Under the pieces are notes generated by a model. It searched no databases. It was not told where the DNA came from and saw only the letters and a program-made list of their open reading frames with translations. A DNA stretch of 64,000 nucleotides from Acinetobacter pullicarnis. GTDB taxonomy: Bacteria; Pseudomonadota; Gammaproteobacteria; Pseudomonadales; Moraxellaceae. Within the stretch, counting starts at the first letter, position 1; each line of letters starts with the position of its first letter. Where the stretch lies: the NCBI RefSeq assembly GCF_006352475.1, contig NZ_VCMZ01000001.1:3720001-3784000 (forward strand). Reading direction: 5' to 3'. Both the position numbers and the translations under genes were made by a program. Shown piece after piece: positions 41,359-51,989 of this stretch.

Positions 41359-41576
41359 TGTAACCTACTCATCTCAGCGAGGTTTTGAGCAATCTTGCTT
41401 CTTACCTCAAATATGACTTACATTTACACGATGACGCGGATAATATGAACTCACGAGATTGTGCATAACTATTCTGTATATAGGGGGTAGGATTGCTAAT
41501 TTCGTAATGTAATTGCAAGCGAATTTTGCGTTATGTAACAAAAAACATCAAATTAAGTATACTAAGGAGGGTCAAT

Positions 41577-42212
41577 GTGATTACAGTTTTAGTGGTTGAT
41601 GATCATGAATTAGTCCGTACTGGTATCTGTCGTATGTTGGAAGATCAGCTTGATATTCAAGTCATTGGCCAAGCCGAATCCGGTGAAGAAGCCATTGCCT
41701 TGGTCCGTCAAGAGCACCCTCATGTTGTACTACTTGATGTCAATATGCCGGGCATCGGTGGGGTTGAAACAACCAGACGCCTGTTACAAACGGCTCCAGA
41801 AACCAAAGTCCTTGCCGTCAGTGGTTTAGCCGAAGAGCCCTACCCTTCTCTCTTGCTCAAAGCAGGTGCCAAAGGTTATATCACCAAAGGTGCACCCATT
41901 ACTGAAATGGTGAGAGCGATTAAAAAAGTCATGCAAGGTGGCAAATATTTTAGCGCAGACATTGCCGAGCAACTGGCCAGTTCCTATTTATCGGACACCC
42001 AAAGTTCTCCTTTTGACGCCCTCTCTGAACGTGAAATGCAAGTTGCCATGATGGTGGTGAACTGTATTAGCGCACAAGAAATTTCAGATAAGTTATTTGT
42101 CAGCGTAAAAACCGTCAACACCTATCGCTACCGTATCTTTGAAAAACTCAATCTCGACAGCGATGTCAAACTCACTCACTTGGCCATCCGCTACGGATTA
42201 ATTAAACCTTAA
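41577..42212 (+). CDS. gacA: Response regulator GacA
   Basis: The 211-residue NarL/LuxR-type regulator has a receiver domain with phosphoacceptor Asp in VVLLDVNMPG and a C-terminal HTH with LSEREMQVAMM and AQEISDKLFVSVKTVNTYRYR. The GTG at 41577 is chosen because AAGGAGG lies 6 nt upstream; the frame is open from 41526. In Acinetobacter GacA works with the kinase GacS, encoded elsewhere, and controls virulence and metabolism. pilS follows by 28 nt. Confidence 0.9.
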   Translation: MITVLVVDDHELVRTGICRMLEDQLDIQVIGQAESGEEAIALVRQEHPHVVLLDVNMPGIGGVETTRRLLQTAPETKVLAVSGLAEEPYPSLLLKAGAKGYITKGAPITEMVRAIKKVMQGGKYFSADIAEQLASSYLSDTQSSPFDALSEREMQVAMMVVNCISAQEISDKLFVSVKTVNTYRYRIFEKLNLDSDVKLTHLAIRYGLIKP

Positions 42213-42240
42213 ACTTTTTTTCTCATGTTTGAGTAAAGCC

Positions 42241-43452
42241 ATGCTGCCAACGGTCTCGCTTTCAAGGATTGAAACACCGGATGACCTCGGCAGGTGTTAT
42301 GTCTATTATCGTGCGCTCATCACATTTTCAATCACGATTTTGCTGCTGAGCATATTCGGACAATGGCCACATTCCCCGCGCTACGCTGAACTTCTGTTGG
42401 TTTTTTTGATCGTCTATGCCGGGTTAAACCTGTTTCAATTCCTCAAATACAAATATCACATCACCAAACCGGGGCAATCTGCTCAAGCCACGCTCTATCT
42501 CGATGTGATCGCTTTAAGCCTGTGCGCGCTCAGTTTGGCACAATACGCACTGTTACTTGGGATTCTCTCGCTGAGCACAATTATTGCCGCCAGCGCGCTG
42601 TTAAATCGTTTACAGGCACTGTTGATTACGCTCACCCTCGTGATTACGATCGGTACACCTTCAATTTATCTGTTTTTATCACAATCAGTTGAATTGGAAC
42701 TTTTGGTGAATCATGCACTCACCGTACTGTTATTGTTGAGCAGTTATGTGTTCAGTCAATTGTTCAAACAACGCTTTATGCTGCTCCTTGCCCAACATCA
42801 GCATCAAAACATGTTGGCCAGTTTAGGCCAACGTACCGCCATCATTGCGCATGAAATTCGCAACCCTTTAGCAATTATTGTGCAGGCCACTGACTTGGCA
42901 AAACAGCATGGTGATGCTCAAAGTACCTTGCTACATGACATGATTGCGCAGCAGGCGCAACGTATCGATCAGACCATCCGCGATACACTCGAAACAATTC
43001 AAAATAAAAGGTGTTTCCGCTCGCAGATAAACCTAAATAAATTTATTCCAACGCTGCTACAGCAGGATTTGCCTGATATACAATATGCCGTACATTATGA
43101 AATTGAGCCTGATCTACAGATCATGTTTGATGCATTGCAACTCAGACAAGTCCTTATTAATCTCATTCGCAATGCAATACGCCACAATTCACGCGATATC
43201 GGTTTTATTCAGCTCAAGCTCTATGCCACAACACCATCAGTGATCATTGAAGTGATTGATTTTGGCCGTGGAGTCAAACGAGCAGATCTCGCACAATTAT
43301 TTACAGCGTTCTTTAGTACAGAAAAAAATGGCATCGGTCTCGGCTTATTTATCTCACAACAATATTGTGAACAGAACCAAGCAAAACTGACTTATTTCGA
43401 GCAAAAACAACAAGGGGCATGTTTCAAAATAGAGTGCCCTCGCATTATTTAA
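42241..43452 (+). CDS. pilS: Sensor histidine kinase PilS
   Basis: PilS senses pilin levels in the inner membrane and phosphorylates PilR. The 403-residue protein has about six transmembrane helices (to residue 175), a HisKA domain with HEIRNPLA (about residue 206) and an ATPase domain with NLIRNAIRHN, DFGRGV and GIGLGLF. The cytoplasmic PAS domain of Pseudomonas PilS appears to be missing, since the H-box follows the last helix by about 30 residues. The ATG at 42241 is preferred over an upstream TTG at 42229. Confidence 0.88.
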   Translation: MLPTVSLSRIETPDDLGRCYVYYRALITFSITILLLSIFGQWPHSPRYAELLLVFLIVYAGLNLFQFLKYKYHITKPGQSAQATLYLDVIALSLCALSLAQYALLLGILSLSTIIAASALLNRLQALLITLTLVITIGTPSIYLFLSQSVELELLVNHALTVLLLLSSYVFSQLFKQRFMLLLAQHQHQNMLASLGQRTAIIAHEIRNPLAIIVQATDLAKQHGDAQSTLLHDMIAQQAQRIDQTIRDTLETIQNKRCFRSQINLNKFIPTLLQQDLPDIQYAVHYEIEPDLQIMFDALQLRQVLINLIRNAIRHNSRDIGFIQLKLYATTPSVIIEVIDFGRGVKRADLAQLFTAFFSTEKNGIGLGLFISQQYCEQNQAKLTYFEQKQQGACFKIECPRII

Positions 43453-43470
43453 ATTTGGGTTCCATGTCCT

Positions 43471-44883
43471 ATGTCAACGCAAGCTAGTTTAGTTTTACTC
43501 GTTGATGATGAATACGATTTATGCTTAGTCATGCAAATGGCACTCTCGCGCATTGGGATCAAAACCCACATTGCGCATAATTTGGCACAAGCAAAACACT
43601 TTTTTAATGAATACCAGTATCAGGCTTGTCTTACAGACCTCAACCTCCCCGATGGTTCTGGTCTAGAGTTGGTGAAATATACCGTACAACATTTCCCTAA
43701 TACCCCTATTGCGGTACTGACAGGTTTTGGCAATATGGAAATTGCCATTACAGCACTCAAAGCTGGCGCTTTTGATTTTGTCGCCAAACCCATTCAGCAA
43801 CAACAGCTGCAACAGATGATTCAGCGGAGCATTCGACCAATGATGCCAGCATTGCATCAACCGAGGCTTCCAGAGGAACAACCCCTCATTGGTCAATCCG
43901 CTGAGATTGAGGCATTGCGTCACGCGGTCAAAAGAATCGCACACACCACAACACCTGTTTTCATTGGCGGAGAATCTGGTACAGGTAAGGAAGTGGTGGC
44001 CCAATTGATTCATCAACTCAGCCATCGTCGTAATGGGCCTTTTGTTGTCATTAACTGCGCAGCCATGGCAGAAGAGCGTATTGAGAGCGTATTGTTTGGC
44101 CATCAGAAAGGCAGTTTTTATGGCGCAAATCAGAACAAACAAGGCTTATTTGCTTCGGCACATGGGGGCACCTTATTTCTGGATGAAATCGCTGAACTGC
44201 CATTAGGTTTACAAGCCAAATTACTGCGTGCCCTGCCTGAGCAAAAAATTAGGCCTTTGGGCAGCGATCAGGAAATTGCTTTAGATTTTCGTATTTTGAG
44301 TGCCAGCCATCAAAACCTAGAAACCTTGGTACAACAAGGTAAATTCCGCCATGACTTGTTTTATCGGCTACATGTGTTTGATCTTTTTCTGCCACCACTC
44401 AGGCAGCGTGGACACGATATTTTAATGTTAGCGACTTATTTTATTGAGCAACTCTGCCTGGAATGGGGCATTGCTCAAAAGTCATTGACGGAACATGCGC
44501 AAAAATTTTTATTGGGTTATCACTACACCGGCAATGTCCGAGAACTGCGTAACATGATTGAATGCGCACTGACCCGCTGTGATGCAGAACAGATTGATCT
44601 TATTCATTTGCAGACAACGAATCCTGACAAAATTCACCGTGATCACCCGACCATCAACCACGATGCAGTCAGCTTAATCCACCCCAATCGATTAGAACCT
44701 GCAAGCAGCAGCGCGATTCCAGAAGAAGGTTTACAGCTATTTTTACTGAGGGTGGAACGCGAGATTCTACTCAATACGCTGTCTATCACGCGTTGGAATA
44801 GAACCTTGGCAGCCAAAAAGCTACGTATGAGTTTTCGCTCATTGCGCTATCGTTTAAAAAAGCTTGGCCTAGACCACGAATAA
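43471..44883 (+). CDS. pilR: Sigma54-dependent response regulator PilR
   Basis: PilR activates pilin (pilA) transcription with sigma54. The 470-residue protein has a receiver (Asp in CLTDLNLPDG), an AAA+ domain with Walker A GESGTGKE and Walker B GGTLFLDEI, and a FIS-type HTH at the C-terminus (TRWNRTLAAKKLRMSFRSLR). The sigma54-contact loop reads GSFYGA (residues 214-219); Tyr217 replaces the Thr that is nearly invariant in GAFTGA. It follows pilS by 18 nt. Confidence 0.92.
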   Translation: MSTQASLVLLVDDEYDLCLVMQMALSRIGIKTHIAHNLAQAKHFFNEYQYQACLTDLNLPDGSGLELVKYTVQHFPNTPIAVLTGFGNMEIAITALKAGAFDFVAKPIQQQQLQQMIQRSIRPMMPALHQPRLPEEQPLIGQSAEIEALRHAVKRIAHTTTPVFIGGESGTGKEVVAQLIHQLSHRRNGPFVVINCAAMAEERIESVLFGHQKGSFYGANQNKQGLFASAHGGTLFLDEIAELPLGLQAKLLRALPEQKIRPLGSDQEIALDFRILSASHQNLETLVQQGKFRHDLFYRLHVFDLFLPPLRQRGHDILMLATYFIEQLCLEWGIAQKSLTEHAQKFLLGYHYTGNVRELRNMIECALTRCDAEQIDLIHLQTTNPDKIHRDHPTINHDAVSLIHPNRLEPASSSAIPEEGLQLFLLRVEREILLNTLSITRWNRTLAAKKLRMSFRSLRYRLKKLGLDHE

Positions 44884-44907
44884 CGCTCGAACAAATCAAA
44901 TTAACGT

Positions 44908-46083
44908 TTAGCGCTGTTTGAGGAGTAGTTCTGATGCATTTAACAAATAAGCATCTTCTTTCATTTCCAATGGCCAAGGATAATTTTGATTTGGCTGAAT
45001 ACCTTTTCCGTCAATCATGCTGCCATTGGGAGTGAAATAATGCGATACCGTCATTTGTAAGGCAGCCCCATCTGGCAGCGGAAAGAGTTTTTGCACCACG
45101 CCTTTGCCGTAACTCTTCTCACCAATCACCCATGCACGGCGATGTTCTTTAAGCGCTGCGGTAAAAACTTCTGCTGCTGAGGCTGAACGGTCATTAATCA
45201 GAATCCCCAATTTAATCTCTGGAAATTCATTGCCCGGCAAAGCTTGAAACTCTTGATTGCCTTCAGATCGACTTTTGGTCGAAACAATCACACCTTGATT
45301 TAAAAACAAATCCGCACTTTCTACCGCAGCAGACAATAAACCACCTGGATTATTCCTTAAATCGATGAGCACGGCTTTTAAGCGCTGTGGATTATTTTCT
45401 TCGATTAAACGTTTGATTTCATTTGCAGTATCTTGCTGAAAAACTTTGACTTTCAATACCAAGACTTGATTGTGCAACAACACAGGTTCGATATCGGCAA
45501 CTTCAAGTTTTTTGTTTCGGACCACGGTAATCGCAGGATTTTTGGCATTGAGTTGTAACTGTAAGGTTGAACCAATCGAACCATGTAGTAAATTATTGAC
45601 CTGTTCGATGTTTAAATTTTTCAGTTCAATATTATCAATTTTAAAAATGGTAAAGCCGTTGTTTAAACCCAACTTGGCAGCATCTGAATTTTCTTTTAAA
45701 TTTTTAATTTGCCATTGATGATTATGCTGATCAAAGCTCAATTGAAAATCAACTGTGGCAATATCTGCTTCGGTATATTGTAGTAACTGCTTATAGTCTT
45801 CAGCGCTTAAATAACGGGAATAACGATCAAGCCCCGAGACCATCCCCTTAGTCGCTTGTAAAAATAGCTCTTCATCCGATTTTTCCGCGACATAATTTTC
45901 TTTGACGATGCCATAAATTTGTACAAACTGCTCAATTGACTCAATCGGAATCTCAGCAGAATTTTGTCGTGTATCGTCCCAGTCTGAATTGTTTGAGCGT
46001 GGGGTTTCCAGCGCCCAAACATTTTGGCTGCCACTTGCAAGCAATCCTGTTAAAACAGCAATATATTTCCAAGCTTGAGCCAT
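44908..46083 (-). CDS. ctpA: Carboxy-terminal processing protease, S41 family
   Basis: The 391-residue protein has a signal peptide (about 1-25), a helical region, a PDZ domain (about 105-175) and the S41 protease domain with IDLRNNPGG, the Ser of NDRSASAAE and the Lys of GEKSYGKGVVQ. Such enzymes trim C-termini of periplasmic proteins, including cell-wall hydrolases. It follows gpmI by 22 nt on the same strand, a pairing common in gammaproteobacteria. Confidence 0.9.
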   Translation of the reverse strand: MAQAWKYIAVLTGLLASGSQNVWALETPRSNNSDWDDTRQNSAEIPIESIEQFVQIYGIVKENYVAEKSDEELFLQATKGMVSGLDRYSRYLSAEDYKQLLQYTEADIATVDFQLSFDQHNHQWQIKNLKENSDAAKLGLNNGFTIFKIDNIELKNLNIEQVNNLLHGSIGSTLQLQLNAKNPAITVVRNKKLEVADIEPVLLHNQVLVLKVKVFQQDTANEIKRLIEENNPQRLKAVLIDLRNNPGGLLSAAVESADLFLNQGVIVSTKSRSEGNQEFQALPGNEFPEIKLGILINDRSASAAEVFTAALKEHRRAWVIGEKSYGKGVVQKLFPLPDGAALQMTVSHYFTPNGSMIDGKGIQPNQNYPWPLEMKEDAYLLNASELLLKQR

Positions 46084-46105
46084 AATCAGATCCAGTTGTG
46101 CAGTA

Positions 46106-47653
46106 TTAAGATTTTAATTTAATTAAATTGCGACCTTGCATTTCTTTAGGGACTTCGAGCTGCATCAGGTTCAGCAGCGTTGGTGCCACATCTGCCAGCA
46201 CCCCACCATCTGCAATAATGGCATCAGTTGGGCCAACATAAATAAATGGCACCAATTCAGTGGTATGTTGAGTGTGGACTTGTCCACTCACATAATCTTG
46301 CATTTGCTCCACATTACCATGATCGGCAGTAATCAACATATGTCCGTGATTGGCTTGAATCGCAGCATAGAGACGCCCCAAGCTTAAATCGACCGCTTCC
46401 ACCGCTTTGACCGCAGCATCAAACACGCCAGTGTGCCCTACCATATCACCATTCGCATAGTTAACAACCAGTAGGTCATATTCGCCCGAGTTGATCGCCT
46501 CGACCAAAGCGTCGGTCACTTCATAAGCACTCATTTCTGGTTTCAGGTCATAAGTCGCTACATTCGGTGATGGAATTAAGATCCGTTTTTCACCCGGATA
46601 TTCATCCTCACGGCCACCACTAAAGAAAAAAGTCACATGTGCATATTTTTCAGTTTCAGCAATCCGCAATTGCGTTTTACCTAAATCCGATAAGTATTCA
46701 CCCAATGAATTTTTCAGTGGTTGCGGCATATATGCCACAGCACCTTCAAGGCTGGCTTGGTAACGGGTCAACATCACATAACGCGATAGCTTCGGTAGCG
46801 TACGACGTTCAAAACCTGAAAAATCGGCTTCGATAAAGGCACGGCTGATTTCACGCGCGCGGTCGGCACGGAAATTCATGAACACCACACTGTCGCCATC
46901 TTGAATTTTGGCTATTTCACCAATACGTGTGGCTTTAACAAATTCGTCACTTTCACCTGCAGCATAGGCCAGTTCCAACCCCTCTACTGCCGTGGCCGCG
47001 GTACGCTCAGCTTCACTTTCCGTCAACAAGCGATAGGCTTGTTCAACGCGATCCCAACGATTGTCACGGTCCATTGCAAAGTAACGACCAATCATCGTTG
47101 CGATACGCCCTTGACCTGGGTACTGAGCAAACAATGCATCTAATTTTTCTAAAGAAGGCTGAGCGCTTTTCGGTGGCGTATCTCGACCATCAAGGAAGGC
47201 ATGTAAATAAACTTTTGCACCACGTTTTAATGCCAACTCGCACATCGCCACAATATGATCTTCATGTGCATGTACGCCACCTTGAGAAAGTAGCCCCATA
47301 ATATGCACCGCAGCATTGGCGGCTTGAGCACTTTCAACCGCATCAACCAAAACTGCATGCTCAAAGAAATCACCGGTCCGAATATCTTTGGTAATGCGCG
47401 TGAAATCTTGGTACAGCACACGGCCAGCACCTAAATTCATGTGACCGACTTCAGAGTTGCCCATCTGCCCATCAGGCAAACCAACATCTTCCCCAGAACC
47501 AGAAATAAAACTATGCGGATGCTTTTGCTGCATGGCATCTAAGTTTGGCGTTTTTGCCGCAAGAAAGGCGTTGTCTTCAACTGCCTCGCGATGACCTACC
47601 CCATCCATAATCACAAGTAGGTGAGGCGTTTTGCCAGCGTTTGCATCCGTCAT
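46106..47653 (-). CDS. gpmI: 2,3-bisphosphoglycerate-independent phosphoglycerate mutase
   Basis: GpmI interconverts 3- and 2-phosphoglycerate using manganese. The protein has [12 protein letters not shown] near the start, the phosphoserine site in [13 protein letters not shown], and metal ligands in [12 protein letters not shown] and TADHGN. The ATG at 47653 (MTDANAG) gives 515 residues; the frame is open to 47680. Confidence 0.95.
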   Translation of the reverse strand: MTDANAGKTPHLLVIMDGVGHREAVEDNAFLAAKTPNLDAMQQKHPHSFISGSGEDVGLPDGQMGNSEVGHMNLGAGRVLYQDFTRITKDIRTGDFFEHAVLVDAVESAQAANAAVHIMGLLSQGGVHAHEDHIVAMCELALKRGAKVYLHAFLDGRDTPPKSAQPSLEKLDALFAQYPGQGRIATMIGRYFAMDRDNRWDRVEQAYRLLTESEAERTAATAVEGLELAYAAGESDEFVKATRIGEIAKIQDGDSVVFMNFRADRAREISRAFIEADFSGFERRTLPKLSRYVMLTRYQASLEGAVAYMPQPLKNSLGEYLSDLGKTQLRIAETEKYAHVTFFFSGGREDEYPGEKRILIPSPNVATYDLKPEMSAYEVTDALVEAINSGEYDLLVVNYANGDMVGHTGVFDAAVKAVEAVDLSLGRLYAAIQANHGHMLITADHGNVEQMQDYVSGQVHTQHTTELVPFIYVGPTDAIIADGGVLADVAPTLLNLMQLEVPKEMQGRNLIKLKS

Positions 47654-47792
47654 AATTGGTACTCTTATTTGTTTCAACAATAAATTAGATTTTACTCAAA
47701 TCCATGCAAAGATGCTGCTTTGCCCTATGCGGGCAGACATCTTTGCACTTTTAACACTTCAAATTAGGCAAATAACACCGTGGTGTTACAGC

Positions 47793-48857
47793 TTATTTTG
47801 CTCGGTAAATTAAATAGCTTCCAAAGGCGTACATCAACACGATTGGAGTAAATACAAACCATGCTGGTGATGGCGCATAAACCAAACTGGCATAACCAAG
47901 GAAATCCTGCAAATAATAGATACCCAAGCCAATAAACAAGGCGATGACTAAGCGGAAGCCCATCGACTGTTGACGTAAAGGCCCGAAAATAAATGAGCAG
48001 GCAATTAAAGTCAGTGCCAGAAGTGAAAAGGGTGCACCCACTTTTTTCCAAAATGCCAACGTATAGGTTTTCGGAACTTGACTATTTTTATTCAAATAGT
48101 TCATAAACGTAATCAGTTCGCTTGGTGCCAAATCTTCTGGATCGACCGTAACCATGTGCACAAATCTTGGCTGCAAGGCCAAGCTTAGAGCTTGCTCGGG
48201 GGTTTGTTTGAATTGAGCCGTACCTGCAGCAGCAATGGCTAAATTGGTGGTGTCATTTAAGCGCCATTCACCATTTTGAATAAAATGGCCTTGCTGTGCT
48301 TTAAGCACCGATTGCAAACGGTAATCATCATTAAAGTCAAGGATTTGTACACGATCCAACTGACCTGCTGAATTGGCATAATCAATATAAATAAAACGCT
48401 GGCCTTCGCGGCTCCAATAGCCTTTGACTTCACCCAATGCCGCAACACTGGTCTGGCTTTTCACCCGATTGGCTTTTTCATTGGTCACTGGAATCACCCA
48501 TTGTGAAATCGCAAGGGATAACACCACCAACAGCAATGCAGGGCGCATAACCCAGCCAACAATTCGCCACAGGCTCACACCTGCAGCCCGCATCACAATC
48601 AGTTCACTATTGGATGCAAGGCTCCCCAAGCCCAGAACAGCACCAATCAATGCCGAGATGGGTAGGATACGATTAAAGTTACGAGGTGCCTCCCACATCA
48701 CATATTGAAAGGCTTCCCAAGCACCATAGCCAGGTTTTAAGCTGCTCAACTCACCGATATACGCAAATAAGATAAATAACAACGCGAGCACGACCACCGT
48801 ACCCAGCATGGTTAAGGCGGTGCTATTGGTCACATGTCTTGCTAAGATTTTTTGCAT
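47793..48857 (-). CDS. lptG: LPS export ABC transporter permease LptG
   Basis: LptG and LptF with the ATPase LptB extract lipopolysaccharide or lipooligosaccharide from the inner membrane. The 354-residue protein has three N-terminal and three C-terminal transmembrane helices around a periplasmic beta-jellyroll. Its ATG overlaps the lptF stop by 1 nt (TAATG). Confidence 0.94.
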   Translation of the reverse strand: MQKILARHVTNSTALTMLGTVVVLALLFILFAYIGELSSLKPGYGAWEAFQYVMWEAPRNFNRILPISALIGAVLGLGSLASNSELIVMRAAGVSLWRIVGWVMRPALLLVVLSLAISQWVIPVTNEKANRVKSQTSVAALGEVKGYWSREGQRFIYIDYANSAGQLDRVQILDFNDDYRLQSVLKAQQGHFIQNGEWRLNDTTNLAIAAAGTAQFKQTPEQALSLALQPRFVHMVTVDPEDLAPSELITFMNYLNKNSQVPKTYTLAFWKKVGAPFSLLALTLIACSFIFGPLRQQSMGFRLVIALFIGLGIYYLQDFLGYASLVYAPSPAWFVFTPIVLMYAFGSYLIYRAK

Positions 48858-49957
48858 TATGACCTCACACGCTGAATTTGTTTTTTAAACTTCGGCGCAA
48901 GCTTTTGTTTCCGTGAGAATAATATCCCAGCTACTGCATAAAATAATAAAATCGTAGGATAGGCCCACATCCCGATTTCACCTTTACTCATGCGCGTTTT
49001 AACTGCAATTAATAGAACAATCATGCTGGCAAAAACCAAAATCGCAGGAAAGAGTTTTAAATAACGGCCTTGGCGTGGGGTAACTTCAGACAGTGCAACA
49101 GTTAAAATCAAAGCGACAAACATCGAAAACGGCGTAAAAATACGCCAGCCCAATTCGCTAGAAACGATTGGATTATCTCGTGTTTCCCACAGTTTGCCAA
49201 AAGAAATTCCATCCACTTGGCTGGCATCATATTTGGATTCTTTATTGCTCTCGATCCGAATACGATAGGTTTGAAATTCAGTATGAGTATATTTGGCGGT
49301 ATTTGGATAAATTTCATAGCGACGACCTTGAATCAGATCGACTACGCTGGCCGCATCATCGCCGACTTCAATTCGCGTTGCTTCTTTGGCCAAAATCATG
49401 GCATCAGGCCGACCAGGCTTCTCTGCACGTTGATATAGAAAGATATCTTTTAAATTTTTACGGTCTTCAGATAAAGAACCCGCATAAATAGTATAGGCAC
49501 CGGCAGAAATAAATTCCTGTGGACGAACCAAGTCAAAGCCTGCACGTACCGATTGCGTTGCATACAATTCATAGTATTGGCGTAACCCCCACGGTGAAAT
49601 CCACACCGTAAGCAGCATATGCACAACTAAAAAACCAGTGGTCATTGGGATTAACAGTCGAGCCAAGCGATGCTTACTCACCCCACTCCCATTAAGTACT
49701 GCCATTTCTTGGTCGACATACAAACGACCAAAGACCAACATCAGACCAATAAAAAAGCCAAGCGGGAGAATTAAAATCAAAAACTCAGGCAATCGATAGC
49801 CCACGATACTGAGCAAGACACTGGTATCTAAATTACCTTGTGCCGCCATACCAAAGAATTTGATTAATCGCGCACCTAAAATGATCATCGTTAATAAACT
49901 AACGACGACAATAGAGGTTGAGATCACTTGTTTGACGAGATAACGCCGTATAATCAA
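48857..49957 (-). CDS. lptF: LPS export ABC transporter permease LptF
   Basis: LptF shares the LptG layout: six transmembrane helices and a periplasmic jellyroll, with the start IIRRYLVKQVI. The TTG at 49957 is chosen because GGAAG lies 7 nt upstream and it gives 366 residues, the E. coli length; the frame is open to 50023. It is divergent from pepA, as in other gammaproteobacteria. Confidence 0.93.
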   Translation of the reverse strand: MIIRRYLVKQVISTSIVVVSLLTMIILGARLIKFFGMAAQGNLDTSVLLSIVGYRLPEFLILILPLGFFIGLMLVFGRLYVDQEMAVLNGSGVSKHRLARLLIPMTTGFLVVHMLLTVWISPWGLRQYYELYATQSVRAGFDLVRPQEFISAGAYTIYAGSLSEDRKNLKDIFLYQRAEKPGRPDAMILAKEATRIEVGDDAASVVDLIQGRRYEIYPNTAKYTHTEFQTYRIRIESNKESKYDASQVDGISFGKLWETRDNPIVSSELGWRIFTPFSMFVALILTVALSEVTPRQGRYLKLFPAILVFASMIVLLIAVKTRMSKGEIGMWAYPTILLFYAVAGILFSRKQKLAPKFKKQIQRVRS

Positions 49958-50097
49958 AGTTAATCTTCCAAATGGGTGAATGAACCGAGCATAGTTTACC
50001 CGAATGTTAAAATAGAAAACCACATTGAAATTCTATCATTGGTAGTGTTTCAATGGTTTAATGATTCACAACGTTAATGCAGGTCCCCAAAGCGCTT

Positions 50098-51552
50098 ATG
50101 AAACTCACCATGAATGTGTCACTGCCAGAAAATGGCGCGAGTGAATATCTGTTAATTTTAGTTGACCAAGATCAGCTCCAAACCGCACAGTCTATTTATC
50201 AGATCAGTGACTTAGAACAACATATACAACTTTCCCAATTTAAAATGGGCTTGGCTGAATTATTACCCCTTGTCGGAAAAATTGCAGCACAACCCAACAG
50301 TGCTTTAGTCGGTATCGAAGACCGCAATCTGATCAAGCCTGCTAAGTTAGCAAAAATTGCAGACATTGTGATCAAAAATGCACAAAAAAAATTCAAACAG
50401 ATCAGTATTGATATTTCGGCTCTACCTCCAGCCCTACACTATTTATTTGCCTTAAATCTGACCCAAGCTGCTTATAGCTACGATGCATTTAAGTCGAAAA
50501 AAAATGAATTTGTATTAGAACAGATTCATTTAATTTCAACACAGCCTAGTCTAAGCACGGCTCAACTCAACCTGATTGAAGCCATTGCACAAGGTCAAAA
50601 CTTTGCACGTGACCTTGGTAACTGTCCAGGTAATATCTGCTTCCCTGAATATTTAGCAGATCAAGCCAAAGCCCTTGCTGAGCAATATCCGCATTTACTC
50701 AAAGTCACCGTACTCGAAGAACAGCAACTGGCTGACTTAGGGATGCATTCATTTTTAGCCGTGAGCAAAGGTTCAGATCGTCCAGGCCGTGTAATCACGC
50801 TTGAATATCGCGCTGATTTAAGCCAAGCACCAATTGTATTGGTTGGCAAAGGCGTAACCTTCGATACAGGCGGCATTTCATTAAAACCAGGCGCAGGCAT
50901 GGATGAGATGAAGTTCGATATGTGTGGTGCAGCTTCTGTATTAGGTACGCTGCGCGCATTGTGTGAAGCGGAATTACCGATTCATATTGTCGGTGCGATT
51001 GCAGCTGCAGAGAACATGCCATCTGGGCACGCAACCCGTCCGGGTGATGTGGTGACGACGATGAGTGGGCAAACTGTTGAGATTCTCAATACCGATGCAG
51101 AAGGCCGTTTGGTCCTCTGTGACACCTTGACTTACGTTAAACGCTTCAACCCAGAATTGGTGATTGATATTGCTACCTTAACCGGTGCATGTGTGGTTGC
51201 CCTTGGTAAAGTCCTCAGCGGTTTATTCTCACCAGACGATGCTTTGGCAGCAGAAATCACCCTTGCAGGCGAACAAAGTTTTGACCGTGTTTGGCGTTTA
51301 CCTGTCATCGAAGATTATCAAGAGTTGTTAAACTCTAACTTTGCTGACATTGGCAATATTGGTAATGGTGGGCCACAGGCAGGTGCAATCACAGCAGCTT
51401 GCTTCCTTGAACGCTTCACCCGCGACTATCGTTGGGCACATCTTGATGTGGCAGGCACAGCATGGCTTTCTGGTGCAACCAAAGGCTCTACCGGTCGCCC
51501 AGTGCCATTATTGATGCAGTTTATTGCGAATCGCGCCCAAACCAATGACTAA
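50098..51552 (+). CDS. pepA: Leucyl aminopeptidase (cytosol aminopeptidase)
   Basis: PepA is a hexameric M17 metallo-aminopeptidase; in E. coli it also binds DNA in Xer recombination. The C-terminal catalytic domain has [15 protein letters not shown] and the signature [10 protein letters not shown]. The ATG at 50098 ([10 protein letters not shown]) gives 484 residues; the frame is open from 50077. Confidence 0.95.
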   Translation: MKLTMNVSLPENGASEYLLILVDQDQLQTAQSIYQISDLEQHIQLSQFKMGLAELLPLVGKIAAQPNSALVGIEDRNLIKPAKLAKIADIVIKNAQKKFKQISIDISALPPALHYLFALNLTQAAYSYDAFKSKKNEFVLEQIHLISTQPSLSTAQLNLIEAIAQGQNFARDLGNCPGNICFPEYLADQAKALAEQYPHLLKVTVLEEQQLADLGMHSFLAVSKGSDRPGRVITLEYRADLSQAPIVLVGKGVTFDTGGISLKPGAGMDEMKFDMCGAASVLGTLRALCEAELPIHIVGAIAAAENMPSGHATRPGDVVTTMSGQTVEILNTDAEGRLVLCDTLTYVKRFNPELVIDIATLTGACVVALGKVLSGLFSPDDALAAEITLAGEQSFDRVWRLPVIEDYQELLNSNFADIGNIGNGGPQAGAITAACFLERFTRDYRWAHLDVAGTAWLSGATKGSTGRPVPLLMQFIANRAQTND

Positions 51553-51952
51553 AGTCAGCTTTTATCTTTTTGAAAAAAGCGATGAGCGGCAAGTAGAAAG
51601 TACTTGCCGCTTATGTCGTAAGATATTGCGTCAACATGCAAAGATCTGGCTACATTGTCCAGATCCAGCATTACAGCAGCAACTCGATGAACAATTATGG
51701 CGCTTTGATCCCAGTAGTTTTTTGCCACATGGCATTGATCAACATAATGCGCCAATTTGTATTTCCGCGCAGTTGCCAAATCGTCTAGAATGGATTGTTT
51801 TTAATTTTAACAATCAAGCGCTTGAATTGAATAATCAGTTTAGCCACATTATTGAAATTATTGAGAATCACGAAGCTGCCAAAGTTATTGGACGAGAAAA
51901 GTTTAAAAAATATCGTCAACAAGGACTAAAGCCTCAAACCTTTAAGCTCTAA
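51545..51952 (+). CDS. holC: DNA polymerase III subunit chi
   Basis: HolC connects the clamp loader to single-strand binding protein. The 135-residue protein begins [11 protein letters not shown], with [18 protein letters not shown], the family pattern. The ATG at 51545 overlaps the end of pepA by 8 nt, as in many relatives. Confidence 0.92.
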   Translation: MTKVSFYLFEKSDERQVESTCRLCRKILRQHAKIWLHCPDPALQQQLDEQLWRFDPSSFLPHGIDQHNAPICISAQLPNRLEWIVFNFNNQALELNNQFSHIIEIIENHEAAKVIGREKFKKYRQQGLKPQTFKL

Positions 51953-51989
51953 GCCCATCATCGATACGCGCATTTACGGGAGATGCATT

